The translations under genes and the position numbers were made by a program. Under the pieces are notes generated by a model, which saw only the letters and a list, made by a program, of their open reading frames with translations, had not been told where the DNA came from and made no database searches. A stretch of DNA of 64,000 nucleotides. Source: JBHJHP01 sp042219825. GTDB lineage: Bacteria > Bacteroidota > Bacteroidia > Bacteroidales > UBA5342. Shown piece by piece: positions 8,595 through 16,204 of this stretch; the first letter of the stretch is position 1; the number at the start of each line of letters is the position of its first letter. The stretch is from contig NZ_JBHJHQ010000004.1 of NCBI RefSeq assembly GCF_042219825.1, forward strand, positions 1 through 64,000, read 5' to 3'.

Positions 8595-10115
8595 TTGAAA
8601 CACGCTCTGAAAATCATATTACTTGCGCTTGTTGTCATCTTTTTTGCCTGTGAGCGCGAGGATGTTAATATGGATCCTAACGCCAGGTTGCAATTCTCGG
8701 TTGATACATTGTCTTTTGATACCGTTTTCACAACAGTTGGTTCAGTTACGCTTAATTTCAGGGTATACAACCCTTATGATAAAGACGTTGAAATTTCTGA
8801 GGTAGCTTTAAGTGGAGGTGAATTATCACCATTTCGGATCAACGTGGATGGATATGATGGTGGAGTTGATAAAAAGGTCAGTAACATCATTATCAGGGCA
8901 AGGGATAGTATGTATGTTTTTGTGGAAACTACACTTGATGCCAATAACGGAGATCTTCCATTGGTTATAACTGATTCGTTGTCTTTTATAACTAATGGTA
9001 ATCAGCAGTTCGTGCAACTGTTGGCCTTCGGACAGGACGTTCATCATTTGAGTGTGGAAAATGCAGAATTTACCGTTGGTATTCATAGCGGAGATAATAC
9101 GATTAAGGCAATTCTTTTAAAAACAACTGAACTTACCAGTGATAAGCCATACTTAGTGCATGATCATATAGTAGTTGATTCGTTGGAGACGTTGACTTTA
9201 AATGAAGGCGTTGTTCTTTACCTGGAAAAAAATGTCAGTATTCTAGTTAAGGGAACACTTAAAATTAACGGTACATTGGATAATCCGGTCCAGGTAAGGG
9301 GTGCCAGATTGGATGAACTATTTGATGGACTTCCATATGAAAAGGTTCCCGGGCAGTGGGGATATATAAGATTGCTTGCGGGAAGTATGAATAATGAAAT
9401 TGATTACGCACGGATCAGAAATGGAATAATTGGTATTCAGGTAGACTCAGTTGTTACAGAGGATAAACCAACTCTGAAAATTACAAATTCTATTATTCAG
9501 AATATGACGGCGGTGGGGGTCTATGGTCAGGGAGCAGTTATAGATGCATCCAATTGCATCATTTCAAATTGTGGACAGTTTAATGTTTATCTGGGTATCG
9601 GAGGAAGTTACAGTTTTAATCAGTGTACCATTGGAAATTACTACACCTGGGGACGTGGGAAAACACCTGCTGTAGCGTTGAATAATTATTATTTGACAGA
9701 AAATAAGCGAGTTATAGCAAGGGATCTGGTTAAGGCAGATTTCCTGAACAGTATAATTTATGGTACACTTCAAACTGAAATTGCCCTTGTAAATACTGTG
9801 GATCAGGAGCCGGTAGATGCTGAATTTAATTATCTGTTCAATTACTGTATAATAAAAGGAGGTGCACCGGATGTGGATACATTAGACGGAGCCCATTTTA
9901 AACATGTGATGTGGAACAAAGATCCGAGGTTTGTTAGTCCGGCCGATGATTTTGATTTCAGTCTGGATTCTTTGTCTCCTGCAATAAATGCTGGTAATCT
10001 GGATTTTGTTACAGAAGATCTGGAATATGATATTTTTGGAAATTACCGCTTAAAAGATGAAGCACCCGACCTTGGAGCCATTGAGTTTGTTCCAAAAGCC
10101 AAAAAGGAAGAGTAA
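8595..10115 (+). CDS. Beta-helix-like lipoprotein, TTG start
   Basis: 506-aa exported lipoprotein with lipobox IFFAC (Cys19). Residues about 30-150 form a beta-sandwich-like region containing FDTVFTTVGSVTLNFRVYN; residues about 170-480 are repeated short strands with Asn and Gly turns (ITNSIIQNMTAVGVYG, DASNCIISNCG), as in right-handed parallel beta-helices of the pectate-lyase superfamily. No catalytic residues can be assigned. The start is TTG: an in-frame TAA lies 9 nt upstream at 8586-8588 and no ATG occurs before the lipobox. It heads an apparent operon with the nuclease-fold protein and the DUF1460 protein. Function unknown; surface glycan binding or cleavage is possible. Confidence 0.75.
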   Translation: MKHALKIILLALVVIFFACEREDVNMDPNARLQFSVDTLSFDTVFTTVGSVTLNFRVYNPYDKDVEISEVALSGGELSPFRINVDGYDGGVDKKVSNIIIRARDSMYVFVETTLDANNGDLPLVITDSLSFITNGNQQFVQLLAFGQDVHHLSVENAEFTVGIHSGDNTIKAILLKTTELTSDKPYLVHDHIVVDSLETLTLNEGVVLYLEKNVSILVKGTLKINGTLDNPVQVRGARLDELFDGLPYEKVPGQWGYIRLLAGSMNNEIDYARIRNGIIGIQVDSVVTEDKPTLKITNSIIQNMTAVGVYGQGAVIDASNCIISNCGQFNVYLGIGGSYSFNQCTIGNYYTWGRGKTPAVALNNYYLTENKRVIARDLVKADFLNSIIYGTLQTEIALVNTVDQEPVDAEFNYLFNYCIIKGGAPDVDTLDGAHFKHVMWNKDPRFVSPADDFDFSLDSLSPAINAGNLDFVTEDLEYDIFGNYRLKDEAPDLGAIEFVPKAKKEE

Positions 10116-11103
10116 CGTCTTATATTTAATTTTAATCTTTTTTTCGTTTTCATCGCTTTATGCACAGGAGGTGGACGAAAATAGTGTTAAAGTTATGTTT
10201 TATAATGTGGAGAATATGTTCGACCACATGAATGACTCCCTGACAAACGATGGTGAATTTACTCCTGAAGGACAACGGCACTGGACTTCCTATAAAGCTG
10301 GAAAGAAAGTTAATGCCGTTGCTAAAGTAATAATTGCGGCAGGAGGTATGCAGCCTGTTGAGCTGATTGGGATGGCTGAAGTCGAAAACCGAAATATCCT
10401 GAATAAACTAATTTTATATTCCCCTTTAAAAAATTACCGGTATGGACTGATCCATAAAGAATCTCCGGACCGACGTGGAATTGATGTAGCTTTATTGTAT
10501 TTGCAGGAAACTTATTGTCCGATTGTCAGCAGGTTTATTATGGTAACTACCGATGACCCGGACTTCAGAACACGTGATATTCTTTATTCCAAGGGAATAT
10601 TAAATCAAAAAGACACTGTTCATCTTTTTGTCAATCACTGGCCTTCACGGTATGGTGGAGTAGTTACATCAAGACCTCTCCGGTGCAGAGCGGCGGAAGT
10701 GCTAAAATCAATGACTGATTCACTGATACTCAATGATAGCAACTGCAATATTATCATTATGGGGGACTTTAATGATTACCCCGAAGATGAAAGCCTTACC
10801 AACTGTCTTGGGGCATCACAGAACGGAGCACTTATAAATTTAGCTTTGTACTCCAGTGATGAGGGGTCGTACAAATATCAGGGTCGGTGGGGTTATCTGG
10901 ATCAGTTTATTGTCAATAAATCATTGTTTGAACGCAAAACCAATGGCCTGATTGTGAAGGAGTATGAAAAGGTTATCAGCTTTCCTTTTATGATGGAAAA
11001 GGATGATAAGTTTACAGGGGAAAGACCTTACAGAACATTTTCTGGATATAAATATAATGGTGGTTTTTCCGATCATCTTCCCGTTATGATTATTTTGAAA
11101 TAA
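10057..11103 (+). CDS. Exported endonuclease/exonuclease/phosphatase-family protein
   Basis: 348 aa with the DNase I-like EEP fold: MFYNVENMFD (first metal-binding strand), GMAEVENR (catalytic Glu), NHWPSR, GDFNDYPEDESL (the Asp-Phe-Asn motif) and FSDHLPVM (catalytic Asp-His). A hydrophobic segment LYLILIFFSFSSLYAQ is a signal peptide, so it acts in the periplasm or outside. It overlaps the preceding gene by 59 nt if the ATG at 10057 is used; TTG codons at 10081 and 10087 would give a shorter, more usual signal peptide, so the exact start is unsure. The substrate may be extracellular nucleic acid or a phospho-ester; it cannot be read from sequence. Confidence 0.85.
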   Translation: MKHPTLEPLSLFQKPKRKSNVLYLILIFFSFSSLYAQEVDENSVKVMFYNVENMFDHMNDSLTNDGEFTPEGQRHWTSYKAGKKVNAVAKVIIAAGGMQPVELIGMAEVENRNILNKLILYSPLKNYRYGLIHKESPDRRGIDVALLYLQETYCPIVSRFIMVTTDDPDFRTRDILYSKGILNQKDTVHLFVNHWPSRYGGVVTSRPLRCRAAEVLKSMTDSLILNDSNCNIIIMGDFNDYPEDESLTNCLGASQNGALINLALYSSDEGSYKYQGRWGYLDQFIVNKSLFERKTNGLIVKEYEKVISFPFMMEKDDKFTGERPYRTFSGYKYNGGFSDHLPVMIILK

Positions 11104-11128
11104 GCGGTGAATATCGTTAATTTACTTC

Positions 11129-11944
11129 ATGTTAAAATGGATTATCAATAGTTTACTTGCATTTTCATTCATAGCCTGTCAGGCTCAGGAACAATCTGTG
11201 TATTATGCCGGCAGTTCAGAAAAAATGCTGGATTCAGTTTTGGCCGAACACAACTTTAATTCTCCCAAACAGGTTGCTTTTACATTTATAAATTATCCGT
11301 ATAAATCGCATTCATTGGAAATTCCAGGCAGGGAAAGATTGGTTGTAGACCTCACCGGATTCGATTGTGTTACGCTGGTTGAGAACAGCATCGCATTATA
11401 TCTGAGTGGAGGATCAGAAAATGATTATTTGAGTAATCTTAGGAATCTGCGCTACAGGGAAGGGATAATAAATGGTTACCTAAGCAGGTTGCATTACTTT
11501 ACGGATTGGATTATTAATGCGGAAAAATCCGGCATAGTCAAGGATGTTACCGGTGAACTCGGAGGAAAACCGTATGCACCCCCGGTTTATTTTATGAGTG
11601 CGCATACTGATCTGTATCCAAGGCTGGAACGGCCAACACAGATTGATTCACTGAAACTGATTGAAGAACGTATAGGTAAAGCAAATGTGCGTTTTATTCC
11701 AAAGTCCTCCTTAACGTCTGAAGGAGTAGGGATTAAAGATGGAGATATTGTCGCCATTGCAACCAATATTAAAGGGCTGGACTTTACTCATGTTGGGTTT
11801 GCATTACGAAAGAATGATATCTTATATTTTTTACATGCATCTTCACAATTTCATAAAGTAATGGTTTCTGATGTACCTCTGTCAGAATATCTGGATGCAC
11901 ATACACACATGTTGGGGATAGTGGTTTTAAGGATGAAACAATAG
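11129..11944 (+). CDS. DUF1460 (N-acetylmuramoyl-L-alanine amidase-like) lipoprotein
   Basis: 271 aa; lipobox SFIAC gives Cys17 as the lipid anchor. The region TGFDCVTLVEN places the catalytic Cys at 80 and DFTHVGFAL the His at 221, the Cys-His pair of the DUF1460 papain/NlpC-like fold. Structural work on this family assigns it to cleavage of peptidoglycan fragments (amidase-type). It starts 25 nt after the nuclease-fold gene and is probably co-transcribed with it. A role in cell-wall recycling or remodelling at the inner face of the outer membrane is inferred. Confidence 0.85.
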   Translation: MLKWIINSLLAFSFIACQAQEQSVYYAGSSEKMLDSVLAEHNFNSPKQVAFTFINYPYKSHSLEIPGRERLVVDLTGFDCVTLVENSIALYLSGGSENDYLSNLRNLRYREGIINGYLSRLHYFTDWIINAEKSGIVKDVTGELGGKPYAPPVYFMSAHTDLYPRLERPTQIDSLKLIEERIGKANVRFIPKSSLTSEGVGIKDGDIVAIATNIKGLDFTHVGFALRKNDILYFLHASSQFHKVMVSDVPLSEYLDAHTHMLGIVVLRMKQ

Positions 11945-12042
11945 AGGTTATTTTTATGTAAAAGCGAAGCCCCAGTGTAAATATTTTATTAATATTATGT
12001 TAAAATCGATAATTTTTTGTAATTTGCACAAAAAATCTACCA

Positions 12043-14037
12043 ATGCTTAAATTGTACAGAGTATTAGCGCTATTGTTTCTTATTGACTTTAGTGTCGTAG
12101 TAATGGCACAGTCAGTATCACAAAATGACTCGTTGGCTTTAGTTGCTTTGTATAACTCTACCGCTGGTGAGAACTGGGTGAAGTCGGATAATTGGTTGGT
12201 CGGTAACGTTAATACATGGTACGGAATAGTCTGCGAAAATCAGAAAGTTAAGGCAATTAACCTCAGTGGAAATAACCTTAAAGGAGTTCTGCCGGATGAG
12301 ATTTACACCTTAACGGATTTACGATATATTTACATTTCGTTTAATCAGGTTAGTGGTTCACTGAAAGAAGGTATCGCGAATTTGAATATGCTGGAGGTTT
12401 TGTGGGCCTCCAACAATCAGATGACCGGTCATATTCCGGCGGGCATCGGATCTACGGATAGTCTGAAAACATTGTATTTGAATGATAATAAGTTTGACGG
12501 ATCTGTTCCTGAAACAATAGGAACATTACACAAACTGGAAAATATCAATTTAAGCAAAAACAGTTTTTCGGGAGCCATACCTCATAGCGTAGGGAATCTG
12601 TTAAATCTGAAATATCTTATTCTCAATGATAATGCTTTTACCGATTCTATTCCTGATGAACTGGCCAATCTTACGAAGCTTAGAACTTTAAAACTTAATA
12701 ATAATTATTTCTCTTATATTCCGGATCTTTCAGGATTGATGCAACTCACCAATATACCAGGTAATGTTGTATTTACGATTCATACAAACTATCTTGACTT
12801 TACCGATCTGGAAAAGAACATGAGCATCATTGGCGATCAAGCCAATTATTACCCTCAAAGAACATTTCCGTTAACTACCTTAAAAAACCTGCATCCTGGT
12901 GATTCCGTGTATCTGAATATGCCTAATTCCAGTTTTATCGATACAGCCGATAGTAAAACAACATATCGGTATTTGTTGGATAATAAACTGGTTCAGGACT
13001 GGTCTGATGAAAGTGGCTATGTTGTTAAATCTGCAACATATGTAGATAATGGCTCATATATTTGTGAGGTTCGTCATGGGGATTTCCCTGATATGTCAAT
13101 TAAAATAAGTAATGTAAGATTGTTGCCTCCGGCCGGATACTCCTGGTTGTCGCTTGGAGTAAAAATTGATGGTGCGTTGCTGGATACAATTGACTATGAG
13201 ATTGTGGCTCTGAAAAAAACGGACGGTATTTATGTGCCCGTTCCTGTTCAGGATACTATAATGGGTATGCGGAAGGAGTTTTTGATTCCAACGGGAACCT
13301 ATCTTTTTAATTTGGTTCCGGTGGGCAACGACACAGTACTAATGACCAGGTATCATAAAAATAGTGTACGATGGGTTAATGACCAGGAATCTGTTCTTGG
13401 AAACCGTAGAGACTACGCATTCAATATCAGTCTGATCCCTAAAGTATATCCGCAGGGTATTTGTTCGGTAAGTGGTACCGTAAATGAACTGGATGCTTTC
13501 TCAACCGATAATGGTGTTTCAGGCAGTGCCGCAAAAATGAACGCCATGGTGCTACTGTATTCTGTTTCGGAAGACAAATGGATTAACGAGCAACTTACTG
13601 ATATAAACGGAAACTATTCATTCTCTGGACTGGATGAAGGACAATATTCTGTTTATGTGGATTATCCCGGATTCACACAGGATCAGATTAGGAAATTTAA
13701 TGTGACAGCTGAAAATCCGGATCGTTCCGATATCAATTTTACCATGTATCTGCAGGATAATGTGATTATGGATATTGATCAACCAAAGTTTGCACAGGCA
13801 AGTATGAGCAATTTATCGGTATTTGCTGATTATTCAGGGAAAGTCCATGTCAGATTAAATCCTCCGGTTAAAAATGTAAATATTTCTATATTTAATCTTT
13901 CAGGAAAGCAGGTATATACACAGGTAAGTTATAGCGCTGAAGAAACGGTTTTGCCGGTTAATTTAAACAGTGGAATTTATATTTTTCAGCTGCAGTCGGG
14001 AGAAAATAAAATTGCGAAAAAATTTATGGTCAGATAA
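12043..14037 (+). CDS. Secreted leucine-rich-repeat protein with T9SS tail
   Basis: 664 aa with a signal peptide ending at VVVMAQ. Residues about 24-65 resemble an LRR N-terminal cap (NDSLALVALYNSTAGENW...WYGIVC). Residues about 66-230 hold seven plant-type 24-residue LRRs (NLSGNNLKGVLPDEIYTLTD). An Ig-like region (about 265-350), a carboxypeptidase-regulatory-like beta domain (about 474-570, ending in NGNYSFSGLDEGQYSVYVDY) and a type A T9SS sorting domain (about 590-664, with NSGIYIFQLQSGENKIAKKF) follow. A surface or secreted binding protein, perhaps an adhesin. The stop overlaps the converging truC gene by 8 nt. Confidence 0.85.
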   Translation: MLKLYRVLALLFLIDFSVVVMAQSVSQNDSLALVALYNSTAGENWVKSDNWLVGNVNTWYGIVCENQKVKAINLSGNNLKGVLPDEIYTLTDLRYIYISFNQVSGSLKEGIANLNMLEVLWASNNQMTGHIPAGIGSTDSLKTLYLNDNKFDGSVPETIGTLHKLENINLSKNSFSGAIPHSVGNLLNLKYLILNDNAFTDSIPDELANLTKLRTLKLNNNYFSYIPDLSGLMQLTNIPGNVVFTIHTNYLDFTDLEKNMSIIGDQANYYPQRTFPLTTLKNLHPGDSVYLNMPNSSFIDTADSKTTYRYLLDNKLVQDWSDESGYVVKSATYVDNGSYICEVRHGDFPDMSIKISNVRLLPPAGYSWLSLGVKIDGALLDTIDYEIVALKKTDGIYVPVPVQDTIMGMRKEFLIPTGTYLFNLVPVGNDTVLMTRYHKNSVRWVNDQESVLGNRRDYAFNISLIPKVYPQGICSVSGTVNELDAFSTDNGVSGSAAKMNAMVLLYSVSEDKWINEQLTDINGNYSFSGLDEGQYSVYVDYPGFTQDQIRKFNVTAENPDRSDINFTMYLQDNVIMDIDQPKFAQASMSNLSVFADYSGKVHVRLNPPVKNVNISIFNLSGKQVYTQVSYSAEETVLPVNLNSGIYIFQLQSGENKIAKKFMVR

Positions 14038-14710
14038 ACTCTGAATGGAGCAACTGATTAAAAGATACTGGAAGTTCGGATGTGTATGTCCGGACTTCTT
14101 TTGTTATGGGATGTTCAAACTGCAACGATGATGCATGAAGCAACAGCCGGCTGATGTCAGTTTTTTCAGCGATAATCTTGTTCAGCATCCGGTCGCCGTG
14201 GTTATTATCACCAATAATATCGAATCGACCCTGTGCAAAATGTTGCCTTATCTGGTGCCAGCGACCGGTTTCGGGTGTAACTTCAACCCGACTCAGTGAT
14301 ACATTCTCAAATTCTTTGTAGCAGATAGTTGTAGAGACCGTTTTCATGGTATTGTAATGCGTGACAGCATTTTTTGAACCGCGCTTGCCCTGGTTCTTTA
14401 CCTTGTTATCAAATGTTCCTGATCCCGGATTTTCCCTGACAATGGCATGATAAGTCTTGGTTATTTTCTTTTGTTCGAACAAAAGCGTTAATTCATGGGC
14501 AATTTCGGGACTTAAAGCAAGTAGCACTATCCCTGAAGTTTTGGCATCAAGACGATGAACATTATATACTGAACAATTCAGTTGTTTGCCAATTACCTTA
14601 GTCAAATAATCAGCATCGTGCGGCATTCCCTGTGTCATATGTATGGGCAAACCTTCCGGTTTGTCAACAAGTACCAAATAATCGTCTTTGTACAGAATAT
14701 CAATTTCCAT
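14030..14710 (-). CDS. truC: tRNA pseudouridine(65) synthase TruC
   Basis: RluA-family pseudouridine synthase of 226 aa without an S4 domain. HRLDAKTSG holds the catalytic Asp55; GRWHQIRQH is the RNA-binding motif conserved in the family; IGDNNHGDRMLN followed by RLLLHASSLQFEHP is characteristic of the TruC subgroup, which modifies U65 of tRNA-Asp. RluA-type rRNA specificity cannot be fully excluded. The last 8 nt overlap the end of the converging LRR gene, so no terminator separates them. Confidence 0.85.
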   Translation of the reverse strand: MEIDILYKDDYLVLVDKPEGLPIHMTQGMPHDADYLTKVIGKQLNCSVYNVHRLDAKTSGIVLLALSPEIAHELTLLFEQKKITKTYHAIVRENPGSGTFDNKVKNQGKRGSKNAVTHYNTMKTVSTTICYKEFENVSLSRVEVTPETGRWHQIRQHFAQGRFDIIGDNNHGDRMLNKIIAEKTDISRLLLHASSLQFEHPITKEVRTYTSELPVSFNQLLHSEFI

Positions 14711-14784
14711 AATTGGTACAAAAGAACATAAATTATATATGTTCAGAAAGCTGAACCAAAAATCTTTTGTAAATTGCTTTTTTT

Positions 14785-14950
14785 AAGACACAAGACACAA
14801 GATTGTTTTACTTATTAAAATAGTGCGCTCTTAAGTCCTCTTTTTTTATCCCGAAGCTTCGGGAGAGGTTTCCTGACCGAAGCGTCAGTACGGAGGATTT
14901 CTCGAAAAATCTTATATCTTGAGTCTTGGTTCTTGGTTCTTGATTCTTAT
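14785..14950. repeat. Intergenic hairpin element flanked by inverted heptad tracts
   Basis: Left flank AAGACACAAGACACAAGATT (14785-14804) repeats with period 7; right flank 14908-14950 repeats TCTTGGT-type heptads in the opposite orientation. Between them: CCTC...GAGG enclosing the perfect palindrome TCCCGAAGCTTCGGGA (14849-14864), then CTGAC...GTCAG (14873-14888). Similar parts recur at 27015-27046 and 50034-50107. Looks like a REP/MITE-type dispersed element. It fills most of the gap 14711-14970. Confidence 0.65.
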
Positions 14951-14970
14951 TATCTATAAAATATAACCCA

Positions 14971-16107
14971 ATGAAACGAAAAGGCTTAAAAATTACAGGT
15001 GCTATTATTTTGCTGATCTTAGTGGTTTATGCATTTCTCCCACGATATGCACAAAGAGCATTGATCTATCTCACTGTTGATATTGATGATTATAAAATTT
15101 TTAATAACCGGGAGGTTGTGGCAGCTGATCCGGAACCCTGGGAGAAAGATGCGTTATATGGGGAAGTGAAAATTCCGGATAACTGGGTTGATAGTCTGGC
15201 TCAGTATAACACTGTGGCTTATGCCATCATTAAAGACAGTATGTTGTTTTTGGACGAATACTGGATGGGATACTCGGATTCAAGTTATTCCAATTCTTTT
15301 TCAGCAGGTAAAACCATTGTCGGATTTTCAATATTGTCTGCTATCGATCACGGGTTTATTGAGTCGCTTGATCAGCGCGTATCAGATTTCGTGCCTGAAT
15401 ATGATAATCCTGAAAACAAGGATCTGCGGATCAGGGATGTGATGACCATGTCGTCCGGACTTAACTGGGTAGAGAGTTATGGCGGTCTTTTTAACACAAC
15501 CACGGAATCCTATTATGGATCAAACCTGATGAGCCTGATAACCGGCTTAAAAGTTGTGGAAGAGCCGGGAAAAGTATTTAAATATAAAAGTGGAAATACA
15601 CAGTTGCTTTCGCTGGTACTGGAAAATGCAACAAATATGACCATGTCAGATTACGTGAGCAGGTATTTCTGGACACCTATGAATGCGCAATACGATGCCC
15701 TTTGGAGCCTGGATAAAAAGAACGGTGTTGAAAAAGCCTACTGCTGTTTTAATTCCAATGCAAAGGACTTTGCACGTTGGGGTGAGTTAATGTTGAGCCA
15801 TGGCAACTGGAACGGGAAACAGTTGGTGTCGAAGGAGTTGATGACCGAAGCCTTGACACCCGCAACATATCTGGTTGGTGAGGATGGCGATCCGGTGGAT
15901 TATTACGGCTATCAGCTATGGATCCTGAATTACAAGGGCATGCATATCCCTTATATGAGAGGCATTCTGGGACAATATGTGTTCGCCATTCCCGAAAAGA
16001 ATATGGTGGTGGTTCGCCTGGGTGAGAAAAGAAGCAGAACATATATCAACCACCATCCTAAAGATGTGTATACATATATTGATCTCGCACTGGAGTTGAC
16101 AAAATAA
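14971..16107 (+). CDS. Membrane-anchored serine hydrolase (beta-lactamase/class C family)
   Basis: 378 aa with one N-terminal membrane segment (about 8-24) and the rest periplasmic. SAGK at 111-114 is the Ser-x-x-Lys nucleophile motif; YKSGN at 205-209 is the Tyr motif; LGQYVFAIP near 330 lies where the third KTG/HTG box falls in esterase-like members. The family (PF00144) includes class C beta-lactamases, peptidoglycan peptidases and esterases; with a degenerate third motif, resistance activity is not implied. No operon partner; the upstream gap is the hairpin repeat element. Confidence 0.85.
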   Translation: MKRKGLKITGAIILLILVVYAFLPRYAQRALIYLTVDIDDYKIFNNREVVAADPEPWEKDALYGEVKIPDNWVDSLAQYNTVAYAIIKDSMLFLDEYWMGYSDSSYSNSFSAGKTIVGFSILSAIDHGFIESLDQRVSDFVPEYDNPENKDLRIRDVMTMSSGLNWVESYGGLFNTTTESYYGSNLMSLITGLKVVEEPGKVFKYKSGNTQLLSLVLENATNMTMSDYVSRYFWTPMNAQYDALWSLDKKNGVEKAYCCFNSNAKDFARWGELMLSHGNWNGKQLVSKELMTEALTPATYLVGEDGDPVDYYGYQLWILNYKGMHIPYMRGILGQYVFAIPEKNMVVVRLGEKRSRTYINHHPKDVYTYIDLALELTK

Positions 16108-16204
16108 TTACCGCATACAAATCCGGTAGTACATTACATAAATTATCAGAAGCACTGAACAGGATTTTTATGGAGATTCGTAGTGAATCTTTAAATGTGA
16201 ATGT

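Noticed and set aside
12013..12026. Promoter TTTTTTG...GTAATTTG before the LRR gene
   Set aside because: The -7 box lacks the TA at the required place and spacing is wrong.
14971..16107. Class C beta-lactamase (resistance gene)
   Set aside because: The third KTG-type motif is degenerate and the protein is a membrane-anchored PF00144 member; only a general serine hydrolase call is supported.
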